The notes under the pieces are model-generated. The model had not been told where the DNA came from, did no database searches, and worked only from the letters and a program-made list of their open reading frames with translations. From NCBI GenBank assembly GCA_026636295.1, contig CP089453.1, positions 310,001 to 374,000 on the forward strand: a stretch of DNA of 64,000 bases, in the 5' to 3' direction. How positions within the stretch are numbered: the first letter of the stretch is position 1; each line of letters starts with the position of its first letter. A program made the translations under genes and the position numbers. Below are positions 22,030 through 34,300 of this stretch, in pieces. Source of the stretch: Medakamo hakoo. Lineage: Eukaryota > Chlorophyta > Trebouxiophyceae > Coccomyxaceae.

Positions 22030-23576
22030 ATGGCCCTGCCTCCACCCGCACTCCCAGCCCTCTTCATCCCGCCCCCGCTCCTAGCGTCCCTGCTGTCGGA
22101 AGCCGACGCAACGCCAGCCGATGCCGCGCTGCTCGTGCGCGCGGCCGAACTGGCGCGGTGCCTGGACGTGGGCACGGCCGTGGCCGCGGCCCAGTGGAGT
22201 GGGTGGGTGGACGACCAGGTGCGCACAGGGGGTGAGGCGGGCGGGTGCGTGGGGGCGAGGCCCGCCACGCGGGGCGGCCGCGTTGAGAAAAAAAAAACGC
22301 GCGGCGCGGCGCGACGCGCACGACCTGCTCAGTCCCACCCCATGCCATCCAACAGCGCCACGACCCGGCGTCCCTACCCCCCGCCGCGGCCGCCATCGCG
22401 GTCGCCGCCCGGGCCACGGCCGACGCCGCGCTGCGTGCGACGGCCGCCGACCTGGACGCGGCTCGCCGCGGCTTGGGCGCGGTGGCCGCGGCGGCGGCTG
22501 CGCGGGCAGCGGCCCTGCGCGCCGCGCGCCCCTCGCCGCCGCCGCCGCCGCTGCTGGCGCCTGTCATGGACGCGCTTGCGGCAGCGGCTGGTGCCATCGG
22601 CCGGGACGGTCCCCGGGCTGCGGCCGGGCTGCGACCGCTGGCGGAAGCGGTCTGCCAGCCGTCGTCGTCGGAGGGGGCGGTGCCCGCACCGCCTCCACCC
22701 CCGCCGCCGCCGCCGCCGCCGCCCTTCCCGCCCTCCCAGCGCGCGTCCACCTCGCCCAAGGCCAAGCGAGCGGAGGCACGGCCCAAACGGCCGCGGTCGC
22801 CTGGCTCGGATGCGGGCCCGCCGCCCCGCCGGCCGGCCGTGGCTGTGCCGGCGGCGACGGGCGCGGGCGCGGGCGAGGCCCCCACCCCGCCCAGCGGCGG
22901 CGGCGACGGGTCGGGCAACCAGGCCGCCCCGTCGTCGTCGGGCGCCGGGCCGCCGTGCGGCCAGCACCACGCGGGGTCAGACGGCGGCGCGGGCGTGCCG
23001 CACGCACAGCCGCCGCCGCCGCCGCCGCTCCTGCCGACGCTCCCGCCGCCCGCCGCCGCCGCCGGCGCCGCCGCCTCGCCCTGGCACACGCCGCTCGCGC
23101 TGCCTGGGGGCGGCGGCGCGACGGCCTCTCACGCGGTCGCGCCGCCCAGCCGGTTTGTCGGAGCTTGTACAGCCGGCGCGGGCGCGGCTCCTGGCGCGAC
23201 GCCGCGTGTCCTGGGCTGTGGGCTGGCGTGGCGGCCGTCGGACGACGGCGCCGGCGCGGCGACCACCACCCGCGCCCGCGGCGGCGGCGCGCCCACCGCC
23301 GCCGCGCCCGCTGCGCCGCGCCAGCAGCAGCCGACGTCCTCCCAAGCCGCTGCCGCGGTCGGTTCGGCGGGCGGCCTGCCGCGCAGCACGCCCAGCGGCG
23401 GCGGTGGTGGGCTGTGCGGCGGCAGCGGGCAGGCCGGGGCGGGCGCCCATGCGTTTGCCACCCAGCCGCCGCAGCAGCAGCTGCAGCAGCCGGCTCGTGG
23501 GAGCGGTGGCCACTCCCAGCCGCCGCCGCCGCCCGGGGGGCCGGGGTCCGCGCCGCCCAGCCAGGTGACGGCGTGA
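22030..23576 (+). CDS. Ala/Pro/Gly-rich protein of unknown function
   Basis: Exons 22030-22218 and 22356-23576 (donor GTGCGC, acceptor CCAACAG, phase 0) give 469 residues. The first 115 residues are predicted helical (LLVRAAELARCLDVGTAVAA, then WSGWVDDQRHDPASL and an Ala/Arg coiled stretch), the part most likely to be a conserved domain. The remainder is disordered: a proline run near residue 195, KAKRAEARPKRPRSPGS that could act as a nuclear localisation signal, many Gly/Ala repeats and a Gln/Pro stretch near the end. I do not recognise the family. The start is supported by the CTACCATGG context and by the clean splice into exon 2. It is head-to-head with the zinc-finger gene (184 bases) and ends 76 bases from the Rab gene's stop. 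Confidence 0.6.
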
Positions 23577-23652
23577 GGGTCGGGGGCGGGGGCGGTGTGC
23601 GTGTGTGAGATGGAAAGAATGCGTGTGGGTTGAGATGGGTTTTTGGGGTTTT

Positions 23653-24952
23653 TCACCCCCCACAGCACGCGGACTTCGCCCGCCCCGCCGCCCCCGCCCC
23701 TCCCCCCGCCCCGCCCCCGGTCAGCCGCAACCCGCCCTCGCCCGCCCCGCCCGTCCCGCCGCCGCCCGCCGCGACGACGGACCGGGCGGCGTCCAAGAAC
23801 GCGTCGTCGACGCCCGCGCCCGTCTTCGCAGACGTCTCGAAAAAGGCCATGCCGCACTCCTTCGCCAGGGCGGCGCCCTGGGCCGTGGAGACGGCGCGCG
23901 CGCCGTCGGGCACGTCGGCCTTGTTGCCGACCAGGACCTGGGCGTGTTTTGGGGGGGCGTGTGTGTGGGGGGAGGGCGGGGGTGAGAGAGCGGGGGGGGA
24001 CGGGCCCTGTTGCCGCCCTCTCCATCCAGGCAGCGGGGAGTGTTGGGAGGCGTGTGGGGAGGGGGCGCGGGGGCAAGACGCTCTGTCCCCGCGCCCGCGA
24101 ACGAAGGCTGCGACGCCTCCGCTTCCTCACGGCCGCCTCGTTCATCTAGCGCCGGTCTCTTCGGCGGGGTGGCCACGGAGGGCGGCCAGAAACCCCGCCG
24201 CTTTTAACGTCGCATGGAAGGGGGAAAGCACACAACCAGCCCGCGCCCCGCCCCCTCCATCCCCCACACGCCAGCGCCCCCTCTCGCCCTACCTTGACCA
24301 CGCCGTCCGCGGCGTGCTGCTCAATGCCCCGCAACCAGTTGCGCACGGACGCGAAGGAGGCCGCGTCGCTGACGTCGTACACCAGCAGCACGCCGCCCGC
24401 GCCGCGGTAGTAGGCGGCGGTGATCGTCCGAAACCGCTCCTGGCCCGCCGTGTCCCAGACCTGCAGCTTGGCCCACGCCCCGTCCAGCAGGACTTTTTTG
24501 ATTTTAAAGTCGATGCTGTGTGGTGTGCCGGTGCGCGTGTGCGCGCGGGGGAGGGGGGAGGCGTGCGCGCCGTGTGAGTCGCCGTGGCTGCCGAGGGCGG
24601 ACGCGCGGACATGAGGGGGCCAGTGGGAGGTCGGGCCGCGCTGTCCCTGACTTTGGCCTGCGCACGCCGCCGCCCCATCCCCCTCCAATCCCACACTCAC
24701 CCGATCGTGGTGATAAAGCTGGACGTGAACTGATCTTCCGCAAAGCGCAGGAGCAGGCAGGACTTGCCGACGCCTGAAGTGTGGGGTGGGGGTGTTTTTT
24801 TCGTGAGGCGAAGCGCAAATTCGGCGGCGGCGGGCACGCTCCCACAGGGAGCGACAAAACACGCCCGCCCGTGCAAAAAACACACCGGAGTCGCCAATCA
24901 GCAGCAGTTTGATGAGGTGGTCATAGTCGCGCTTGGCCGGGGCGGCCGCCAT
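23653..24952 (-). CDS. RABE: Rab GTPase of the Rab8/RABE/Ypt2 class
   Basis: Minus-strand exons 24886-24952, 24701-24773, 24293-24515 and 23653-23937 encode 215 residues. All G-box motifs are present: [10 protein letters not shown] (P-loop, split across the first splice), FITTIGIDFKIKK (switch I), [20 protein letters not shown] (switch II), LVGNKAD and [22 protein letters not shown], the effector loop and [14 protein letters not shown] match Rab8/RabE rather than Rab1 or Rab11. The tail is Gly-rich and ends KSACCGG, a CCxx-type double geranylgeranylation signal. The class directs post-Golgi vesicles to the plasma membrane. Intron 3 is 355 bases, the longest in this gene. The gene is divergent from the PPR gene, with about 200 bases between their start codons. 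Confidence 0.95.
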
Positions 24953-25154
24953 GGTTGCCCCCCGCCGTCCCCCACTGCACAGTTTTTTTTCGTCGCCTAT
25001 TGCCGGTCTGCATTGCAGCCTAGGTTTTCTTTTTTTTTTACACAAGCTTGTTTCGCCGCTCTCCGCTGTCAACAGCGGAGAGGCCCGGACTCCGCCCGCC
25101 CGCGCCACTGTGACGGGCGGGACCTCAAGCCTCGGCCTGACGGCGCACTCTGTC

Positions 25155-27962
25155 ATGGCGGGGCCGGCGGTCCGCCTCGGCGGCGGTTGCAGCAGCACGA
25201 GCGCTCGCCTGGCCGCGCCGCCGCCGTCCACGCGGAGGCGAGCCGCCGTCAGGACCGCCGCGGCCGCGCCACCCACGCCGCCGGGCAGCAGTCCAGGACC
25301 CACACTGTTGAGGAGGCCGTCGCGGGAAGAAGGAGGACGGGCCGTCGAGTCCGACGGCGGCGCCTTTCGGTCACCCGACCCGTGCGCCGCGCCCGCCCCG
25401 CCGCCTGCCCCGCCGCCTCCGGAGGGCCCGGAGCCTCCGGGCGAGGAGGCCGCCGCGGCCCTGGCCTCCGCCGACGGCCTGACCTGGTGGGCCGCGCGCC
25501 TGGCTGTCTCGTCCGCGACGGACCTGCCGCCCCGGGCCCGCCCGCGCCCAGGGGCCGGGCCGGCCGTCAAGGTGAGAGACGAGACGCGCGGAGAGAGGGA
25601 GGGGTGGGGACGGGGGGAGGGGAGGGAGCGGGGGGGTGGGCGGAAAAAACAAAGCTCACGCACCCACCCGCCCCCGCACCACATGACACACACACCAGCT
25701 CCGCTCCCGGCGCGCCCCGCCCGCCCTGCGCTCGCCCGGCCCGCCCGCGCTGGCCCGCGCCATCGCCGCCGCCCGCCGGGGCGGCGGCACCGCCAGCGTC
25801 GCACTGGAAGCGGCGGAAGCCTCCGCGGCCGGCCCGCCGCCGCGCCCGCTGCCGGTCGCCACGCCGCGCCAGCTGTCCTCGCTGCTGTCCGACCTCATGG
25901 ACCTGCCGGAAAGTGAGGGCGGTGGCTTGGCTGCGGCGTTGGAGGCGTTTGACTGGATTGACGGGCGGGCCAAGGCCGCACGAAAGCGGGCGGCGCGGCG
26001 GGGCGGCGCGCGCGCGCCGCCGCCGCCGCCCTCTCCGCCACCCCTGCCTCCGCCGTCCTGGCCCGCGCCGGACGCGCACGTGTACGCGCGCCTCATCGCG
26101 GCGTGCGCCCGGGCGTGCGGCAAGGGAGGCCGGAAGGCTGCCGCCGCCGAGGACGACGGCGGCGAGGACGAGGGTGGGGGGGAGGGCGCGGGCTGGCGGG
26201 ACCGCGGGGCGGGCCGCGGCCGCGGGCGGCCGTGGAGCCTCGACGCGGGCGGCGTCGGCCTGGGCGCGAGCGCGGGCGGTGGCGGCCCGCTCCCGCCGCC
26301 GCCGCCGCCGCCAGCACACCCGCCTCACCAGCCGGCCGGCACCCCGCCGCCGACCCGCCGGCCGCCCGGCCCGCGCGACGGCCTGGCGCTGTTCAACCGC
26401 ATGGCGGCCGCGGCCGCCGCGGCCGCGGGCCGGGCGCGGCCGGGCGCCGCCCCGCCCTTCCCGCCCGTGCCGCCGGCTGCCGCGCCGCCGCCGCCACCGT
26501 CCCCCGACACGGCCGTCATCAACGCCGCGCTGTCCGCCGCGGGGCGCGCCCGGGACTGGGCCGCCGTGGAAGGACTGATGGCCGCGGCCGACGCGTGGGG
26601 GTGCGCGCCCGACGCGTACACCTTCGCGGCGCGCATCGGCGCCGGGGCCCGGTGCGGGCGGGGCGGGGCGGACGCCCTGGCGACGCTGGACGCGGCGGAG
26701 GAGGCCGGGCGGGCGGGCGTGCAGGCGAGCAGGGGGGCGGGGCCGCGCCCCGCCCGACCGCGACCGTCGTGACTTACACGGCCGCCATCGCCGCGTGCGC
26801 CCGGTCCCGGGACGCGCCCCGCGCCCTGGAAGCCTTCCGCCGCATGGAGGCGGCGGGCTGCCCCGCGGACGGCGTCGCGTACGAGTCCCTGCTGTCCGCG
26901 CTCGCCCGGGCGGGCGAGTGGGAGCAGGCGTGGGCGTGCGTGGGCGCCATGCGCCGCGTGGGCGCCCCGCCCTCCACGCGCGCGTACAACGCGCTCATCG
27001 CGGCGTGCGGCCGGGGCGGCGCCCCCGCCCGCGCCCTCGAAGTCCTGGCCCGCGTGGAGCGGGAGGAAGCCGAGGGCGGGGGGCGCGTGCGGCCGACCCG
27101 GGTGACCTACAACGCGACGCTCGCTGCGCTGGCCCGGGCGGGCGACGCGCCCGGCGCCCGGCGCGTGCTGGGCCGCATGGCGGACCGCGGCATCACGCCC
27201 GACGCCTTCACGCTGGCGGCGGCCGTGGGCGCCCTGGACCGGAGCATGGCGGGCGGCGGCGGCGGGGGCGGCGCCCCTTCCCCCCCCGCCTCGAGCCCGC
27301 CGCCGCCGCTCGTCGTCGCAGGCGCGGCCGTCCGCGAAGCGGAAGCGCTGTTCGACGCCCTGTTCGCCGCGGGCGCGGTGCCCAACACGGTGGCGGTCAA
27401 CGCCCTGCTGTCCTGCCTGGCCACCGGCCGGGCGGCCGGGCGCGCGGCCGCGCGCGTCGCCGAAATGGAGGAGCGTTGGGGCGCCGTGCCCGACGCGGGC
27501 ACGCGCTCCCTCCTCATGACCGCCCTGGCCCGCGGCGGCCGCACGGAAGCGGCCATGGCCGTGTTCCGGGGCGCGGTGCAGGGGCGGGGCGAGGCGCTGA
27601 GGCCGCGCGCGGCGGCGGCCCTGCTGGAAGCGTGCGAGGCGGACGGGCGGTGGGCGGACGGCCTGGCCGTGTTCAGGGCCGCGACGGGTGAGGGCGGCGG
27701 CGGCGGGGCGGGCGGGGGCGGGGGCGGCCCGCTCCCGCCGTCCTCCCTGCCCGCCCGCGTCCTGACGGCCGGGCGGCGCCTGCTGTACGCGCTGCCGCCG
27801 GGGTTGCTGGACGCGCTGCCGCCCGCCCTGGTCGCGAGCGCGCGCGCGGCGGTCGGGTCGGGCGCGGCCGCGCGGCGCCTGCTGGGCGCGCCACCACTGA
27901 AACAGGAGGCGGGCGGCGGCGGTGGGGGCGGGGCTGGGGCGGGCGGCGGTGGCAGGGAGTAG
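25155..27962 (+). CDS. Pentatricopeptide repeat (PPR) protein, organelle RNA-binding; apparent frame break near 26.72-26.76 kb
   Basis: Exon 1 25155-25571 (transit-like, Ser/Ala/Arg-rich) and exon 2 25699-27962. P-class PPR motifs are clear: [20 protein letters not shown], then [93 protein letters not shown] and [19 protein letters not shown]. Between the first and second of these motifs the frame changes: the upstream frame stops at 26770-26772, while the downstream motifs continue in the frame one base back. One extra G in the run at about 26730-26735 would keep the repeats in register; a real indel or a base-call error in this GC-rich run are both possible, and no plausible intron fits. 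Nothing in the sequence tells which organelle RNA it binds. Confidence 0.8.
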
Positions 27963-28371
27963 AGGCGCGCGGCGCCGCTGTGTTAGGCACACGTGAACGA
28001 AAACTGATCTGACCACTGCATTCTTCTTTTTGCTCTGTTTCCATCTGGCGGGGGGCGGGGGTCTGCCTGGCCTGGCGGCTGGCCGCGCTGGGCTGGGGGG
28101 AGCGCCGCGCCCCCTTTTCTTACACAACACACACACACACACACACGAAACGCACGACCCGCTTCCTGCAAACGGGGCGCGCGCCGCGCACAGCTGGCCT
28201 GACCTGGGCTGGCCTGTCTCACTCTCACTCACACACACACACACACGCAAACGAACACACGCACGCACAGGCACACACGCTCCTGGCCTTTTGTTTCGTT
28301 TTGTTTTTGGTAACTGTCCTGGTTTTTTCCTCTTTCTTTTTCGTAGTCCTAAAAGCTGTGGAAACACTCTT
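27963..28371. other. Convergent intergenic gap with (AC)n tracts
   Basis: Two AC microsatellites, about 28127-28147 and 28230-28246, plus T-rich sequence near 28290-28345, between the PPR 3' end and the RRM-protein 3' end. No gene seen. Confidence 0.6.
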
Positions 28372-30284
28372 TCAATATCCGCCGCCGCCGCGCCGGGGGT
28401 CGCGCGGTCGGACGTCGTAGCCGGAGGCGCGCTCCCCGCCGGGGGCCGGGTCGTAGTAAGACGACGGGGCGGGCGCTGCCGTGCCTGAGGGTCCGCCAGC
28501 CCGGTCGCTGTAGTACGACGCCAGGGGCGGGTCGGCCGGGCCGATCAGGCCGCCCGCGCCGTACCCGGACGTGCCGCGGTCGGCAAAGGCGCCGTAGCCT
28601 GCGACGGACAGGTCGGGCGGCAGGGACGGGCCAGGCGGGTCGGCGGCGCGGGAGGGCGGGCCGGGCGCGGCCCAGGCCGACGACGCGAGCGAGTCGTAGT
28701 ACGACGCCGACGGCGGCGGAGCGTGGGACCCGCCGCCGCCGCCGGCGGCGCGCAGAGCCGCGGCCGCGATGGCGTCCGCGTACACACCGCCGCCGGCGCC
28801 GCCGCCGCCGCCGGACGGCGGGGCAGCATAGTAAGACAGCGGCGGGGCGCGGTCGCGTGAGGACGAGGTCGGCGGCGGCGCTGCGTACGCCGACGGCGGC
28901 GCGTCGAAGCGCGACGCCGACGCCGACGACGGCTCGTAGCCGCGGTCGCCACGGCCGTACTCGTACGGCGGCGGCAGCGGCGGGCGGCGGTCGTCGTAGG
29001 GGTCGTGGTGGCGGTCGCGCGGCGGGTACGGCGGCGGCGGCGGGCCGCCCGCCCAGGGGTCGTCGGCGTCGTACCGCCCGCCCCCGCCCCGGCGCGGCGG
29101 CGGCAGGTCGTCGCCGTACGGCCTGCGGTCGGACGGGTACGGGCCGTAGTCGCCACCGCGCGGCGGCGGCGGCGGGCCGCGGCGGTAGGGGTCGGGCGGC
29201 GGCGGCGGCGGGTACGGGTCGGCGCCGCCGCGCCCGCCACCGCCGCCCCACCCGCGGCCTTCGTCGCCGTACGGCCCGCCGCCGCGGGGCGGGCCGTACG
29301 GCGGAGGCGGGCCGTCGTCGTCGTAGCCTCCACGCCGCGGAGGCGGCGGCGGCGGGCCCCACGGGTCGCCGCCGCGCCACGGGCCGTCCCCGTAGGGCGG
29401 CGGCGGCGGCGGCGGCCCGCCCCGCGGCGGGGGCGGGCCGCCACGGGCGTACGGGTCGTCCCGCCCGCCGCCGCGCCGAGGCGGCCCGCGGTCGGGGCCA
29501 AACCCGCCCCGGTCCCGGTCGGACCGGCGGCCGCCGCGGTCGGGGCCGGGCGGGCCGCCGCGGCGCGGGCCAGGCCCGGGGCCGCCGCCGCCGCCACCAC
29601 CCAGCGCGGCGGCGGGCGTGCCGGGCGCCGTCTCGGACTGCGGCACAGCCCGAGTCACGGACACACGGCGCCCATCCACTTCCGTGTTGTGCAGGGCCTT
29701 GATGGCGGCGTCCAGGTCGGCCCCCGTCGCAAAGTAGACAAAGCCGAAGCCGCGCGACCGGTTGGTCGACCGGTCGAGCATGACGGAGGCGTGGGTGGCG
29801 TGGAAGGGCGCGAACTCTGGGGGCGTGTGTTTGTGTCAGATGAATGCGTCAGCGCGTTGTCGTGGGTGAAAAGGCAGCGGTGGGCGCGCGGGACGGGGGT
29901 GGGGAGGAAGGGAGGTGGCGTGGGGAAGGGGCGCCTTGCTGGGGGCGGGGGCGGAGCGAGGCGCGCGGCGGCATTGGCGCGCCCGCACAAAAACAACGCA
30001 CTGTCTTTGAGGTCGGCGTCATTCAGGTGCCAGGAGATGCCGCCGACAAAGGCCTTGTGCAGGCCGGGTCCTCCCGCGGGGGGCGCCGTGGGCGGCAGCG
30101 CGGCGGGCGCGTCCGCGCGCCGCGAGGGTGCTGTCGCCGCGGCGCGTTCGTCGCCAGCCTTCACCGCCGCCGGCGCGGGCGCCGCCGGCGCCGCCGGTTC
30201 GGACGGCTCGCCAGGGTCGGTATCAGGTGGTTCCGCCGCCGAAGCGAGGGAGGACCGCGGTCCTCCTTCCGCGGGCGGCGTCAT
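28372..30284 (-). CDS. RRM protein with long Gly/Pro/Tyr-rich low-complexity tail (hnRNP-like)
   Basis: Minus-strand exons 30002-30284 and 28372-29816 (phase 1) give 575 residues. Residues 1-75 are Ala/Pro-rich. One RRM spans about 77-155: KAFVGGISWHLND holds RNP2 and SRGFGFVYFATGADLD holds RNP1; the splice falls between them and the join LKDKFAPFHATHASVML keeps the fold. The remaining 400 residues are Gly, Pro, Arg, Asp and Tyr repeats (RGG, GGPPPP, SYYD/SYYS units), a composition typical of prion-like, condensate-forming hnRNP tails. The tail repeatedly places SYY every 30-50 residues. It probably binds nuclear or cytoplasmic mRNA. The gene shares a 170-base head-to-head interval with the PLMT gene. 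Confidence 0.85.
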
Positions 30285-30454
30285 GAGCGCGGGCGGTTTG
30301 CGTGCGCGCTCTGCGGAAAACGGCGAGTGCGGGGGCGCCCGCGCTCGACCCAGGAGTCCCTCCTCTCACACCCCAGCTCCGCCTCCTTGCAGAGCGAAGG
30401 AGGAAGAACGAAAACGTCCCGCCCCGGTGCCCCCGCCCACATCCGCGTCCAGCC

Positions 30455-31222
30455 ATGACCCTCGTCGACACCCTCCACCTGGACGCGTCCCCCCGGGACT
30501 TGACCGTCTTCCTCCTGCTGGCGGCTCCACACCTGCTGTACGCGCACGCATGGCTCTTTTCCAAGAGCTGGAGAGACGCGTTCGGCGCGTCTGCCGTCCG
30601 CGTTTTGGAAGTGCTCGCCTTCTTGGGCAAGGGTGCGGACTGTAGCGTGTCTGGGGGACGGCGGATCGATGAGTTGGATTGGTTTGTCCCGGCTGCGGGC
30701 GCCGAGAACCCAGAGCCTCCCGCCAGCATTCGTTTTCAACCTTCACCTCACCCCCCCCCCCCCCCATCAAACCCTCCTCTCTCTCTGTCTCCCGCCCGCC
30801 CGCCGTCAACAGCCGGCCAGTTCTGGGCGGCCGCTGCCTTCTTCGTCTCCCGCGGCGGCTCCGTCTCCACGGCGCTGGCCCACGCGTCTCCAGCCCGCCT
30901 CGCCCTCGGCGCCGCCATGGTCGCGGCCGGCCAGGTCCTCAACTTTGGCGTGTACGCCGCCATCGGCGGGGACGGCGTCTACTACGGCACCCGCCTGGGC
31001 AAGCGCGTCCCCTGGGTGCACGGCTTCCCTTTCAGCATCGGCGGCAGCGGCAAGGCGGGGAGCGGCCTGAAAATCCCGCACCCGCAGTACCTGGGGTCCG
31101 CCCTGACCGCGCTGGGCGCGCTGGTCGCGTTGTGGCACGGCTCGCCCGCCGGGAGTGCGGCCGTCGTGGGGTACTGGGCGGGCCTGTACGCGGTGACGGC
31201 GGTCCAGGAAGACACGTTTTGA
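30455..31222 (+). CDS. PLMT: Phospholipid N-methyltransferase (PLMT / PEMT-like)
   Basis: Exons 30455-30632 and 30813-31222 give 195 residues. The intron is 180 bases with no in-frame stop, so an unspliced read-through would also be open; GTGCGG...CAACAG borders, the poly-C run inside and the family alignment support removal. Hydrophobic segments span about 17-35, 45-75, 85-105 and 150-185. The C-terminal half is diagnostic: LNFGVYAAIGGDGVYYGTRL, GKRVPWVHGFPFSI, then HPQYLGSALTALGAL and a terminal QED. The enzyme uses S-adenosylmethionine to methylate phosphatidyl-monomethylethanolamine and -dimethylethanolamine to phosphatidylcholine in the ER. Length and motif order match plant PLMT more closely than animal PEMT. 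Confidence 0.88.
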   Translation: MTLVDTLHLDASPRDLTVFLLLAAPHLLYAHAWLFSKSWRDAFGASAVRVLEVLAFLGKGADCSVSGGRRIDELDWFVPAAGAENPEPPASIRFQPSPHPPPPPSNPPLSLSPARPPSTAGQFWAAAAFFVSRGGSVSTALAHASPARLALGAAMVAAGQVLNFGVYAAIGGDGVYYGTRLGKRVPWVHGFPFSIGGSGKAGSGLKIPHPQYLGSALTALGALVALWHGSPAGSAAVVGYWAGLYAVTAVQEDTF

Positions 31223-31323
31223 AGAGGGGGGCGAGAGAGGCGTGCGCGCGCGTGAAAAGAGAGAGTCGAGGTGGCGTGTTGCAAAAAAAAACGCGAAGCA
31301 AAAAAATCGTTCCAGCTTTTCTC

Positions 31324-34300
31324 TCAACCCTTTGCAACCACGGCTTTCCCACCGCCACACGCGGCCGCCAACCCCGCCGCCCACGCCGCGACCCGCTGTG
31401 GAGCGCTGCCGTCCATCCAGGTCGTCGCCCACAGGCCGGCTTCACCCACTAGACCAGCCGCGGACAGGACAGCGGCCGCGGCGGCGGGCCCGCCGGGGCC
31501 GCCGCCCACGAGCGCGGCGGCCAGCGCGGCCACGCCCGGCGGCGGGCCGTCGCAGCCGGGCCCACCCCAGGCCGCGTCACGCACGGAGGACAGCGCCGCG
31601 ACGGCCGCGGCGGCGTCGCCGGCCCGGCCAGCGCGCGCCGCGCGGAGCAGCGCCGTGGCCAGCTCTCCAGGCGGCAGCGACGGCGCGGCCGCCAGCGCGA
31701 CGGAGAGCGCGGCCGCGGTCACGCCCGCCTCACCCGCCGCCCACGCCGCGCCCGCCAAGGCCAGCGCGTCCGACGCGACTGCGGCGGCAGCGGCCGACGA
31801 CAAAGAAGAAGAGCCCCGCTCACCACCCTGCTGTTTTTTCAGGGCGGCCAGCCCCGCGTCCGCCGCGGCCGCGACGGGCGCGTCCCACTCGACCGCGGGC
31901 GCCAGCGCGCCCGAATCGCCGCCGGAGTCGGTGGAATACGCGCCGCCGCCCGCGCCGGCCGGGCCTGCGGCCAAGCCGGTGCCTAGACGACCGGGGCCCA
32001 AGGCAGCGGCGGCGGCAGGAACGGACGGAGACGCGGCGGCCGGGCCGGCCGCGGCGCCTTCTTCAAAGGCGAGGGGCGGCAGCGCGTCGGGCGGTCCGAG
32101 GAGGCCCGCACCACCGCTCCCACCGCCGCCTGCGGCCTCCTCCAGGCTCCGGGCCGCGGCGGCCAACGCGCCGGCCGCGCGTTCTAGGGCAGCGCGGGCC
32201 GCGGGCGGGACGCCTGGCAAGCCCGCGCCCGCCGCAGCGCCGGCCGACCCGGCGGCAGCAGCAAAAAAGGCGGCGGCGTCGCGGTGGGCGTGGCGGGCGA
32301 GGCCGCGCCCGGCGACGGCCGCCGCCGCCGACACGTCGCCCGCGCCCGCCAAGCTGCGCGCCCGGGCGCCGGCGTGGGCGCCCAAGGGCAAGGGCGTGGG
32401 GCGCAAAGCCGCGTCCACCACCCACAGCGCGCCGTCGGACGCGCCGGCCAGCGCCAGCGCGCCCGGCGGGCGGGCGGCCGGCGGCGGGAAGGCCAGATAC
32501 GCGCCGCCCGCGGCGGGGGGAGGGGCGCCGGGGCCGCCCGGCAGCGCGGCGAGCGACGCCAGGGCCACGACCTCCACCCGCGGGTCGGCCGCGCCTTGCA
32601 AGCCCGCAATGAAGAGGACGGTCAGGCCACACGGAGAGAGCAGGGCGAGGCCTTGCGCGTCCCAGGCGCCGGCCGTCACGCCCGCCACGGCCGGGCGGGC
32701 AAAGGGGGTGAGCTCTCCACCGCTGTCGCCGCCGCCGCCGCCCTCCCGGCGCAGGAGCAGGACGCCGTCCGGGAAGGCTAGGGCCACGCCCGCCCCGCCG
32801 GGCGCCCACCCGATCCAGGACGGCGCAGCGCCGGGGAAGGCGGGCGCCGGGTTTGCGGCCGCCGCGCTCGCCGGGTCGGCCCACGGCAAGAAGTGCAGCC
32901 CGCCGCCCGCCGTCACGACGCCGAGCATGGACCCACCGTGCAGGCGGACGGCGGGCCCGTGGCCGGTCGGGCCCACGCCCGTGGCGACGAGGAGTGCGCC
33001 GCCCTCTCCACCGCCGCCGCCGTCGGAGGTCGGTGAGAAGTCGACCAAGTCGACCGATGCGGGCGGCGGCGGGCCGGCAGACCGGCCGTCGGGGCGGCCG
33101 CCGCCACGGCTGGCCCGCCGTCCTTGGGCAGACGGCGCAGACGGCGCAGCCGGCGCCGCGGGCGTCAGGACAGCCAGGCGCGGCCCGCTCGCCGCCCAGG
33201 CCAGGTCCAGGGCGTGGCCCGACGCGGCGTGCGCCCAGGGCACCGACCCGAGCGGGGCCGCATCAGCGTCGGGCGACCCGCCCGGGCGCTCGTACACAGC
33301 AAACCGCGCGGCTGCAGGCCACAGGACGGCGACCCACCGCCCGCACGCGGACGCCAAGACGCGGGTGGGACCGGCGTGGTCGGGCAGGTCGGCCGCGAGA
33401 ATGCCGCGAGAGGACAGGTCGGCCGTCATGGCCCGGGCGGTGGACGGCGGCGCGCGGCCGCCGCCGGCGCCACCCCCGCCGCCGCCCGCCGCGTCCTCCC
33501 GCCACCCGGCCCGGTACTCGGCGCCCCACAGCCGCCCGCGGACGGCGGAGACGAAGGCGCAACCACCACGGCCGCGGCCCGGTGGCACGCGGGCGACGGG
33601 CGGGGCCGGCGCGGGCGCGGCGGCTTCCACGGTGGCGGGCGGGTCGCCGCCGCTCGCACCCCCACCGCCACCTTTGAGCAGCAGCACGCCCGCGTTGCCG
33701 CCGACCGCCGCGACGTCGCCGCGCAGGGGGTGGGCCGCCACCGCGTACAATTTAGGCAGGCGTTTGGACCCGTGCGGCAAGACGGCCCGCAGGTCGGGCG
33801 GCGGCGGCAGGGCGCGGGCGGCGGGCGGCGGCACCGCGCCGGGGCGGGGCGGGCACGGCAGGGGCGAGCCGACCGCCCCAGGCACCTCCCACGCCCGGGC
33901 CGGCCACGACCAGACGCCGGGCGCTTCGCCGGAGATGAAAAGGAGCGCGTCGGCGGCGCCCGGGGCGCAGCCTGCCCGGGCGGTGGCGAGGCCAGAGGGC
34001 GCCAGGCCGCCGCCCGCGCCGGCAGAGGCCGCCGCTCCAGGCGGCGGCGGCGGCAGCGGCCGCGCGCGCGCGACTTGGCGCCCGGACCCAATCTCCCACA
34101 GGGCGACAGTGCCGTCCGCGCCGGCCGTGGCCAAGCGCAGCGCGGGCGCGGGAGGGGCGGACGGCTGGGGAGGCGGCCCGCCGCCCGGCCCGGCTTTTGG
34201 CGGAGGGTCGGGCACGCAGACGAGGGCGCACGCCGCCACTCCGCCCGCGTGCGCCTGGAACGTGGCGGCGGGAGGGAGTTCGGGCAAGCCGCCCGCGCCC

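Noticed and set aside
24933-25154. An earlier start for the PPR protein (the frame is open from 24933)
   Set aside because: It would overlap the Rab gene's start region on the other strand and adds Phe/Leu/His-rich sequence unlike a transit peptide; Met at 25155 begins a good one.
30456-31222. PLMT as an unspliced gene, since the intron has no stop in frame
   Set aside because: The insert would place Pro/Ser/Gly-rich sequence with a poly-C run inside a compact membrane enzyme; the borders are standard GT-AG.
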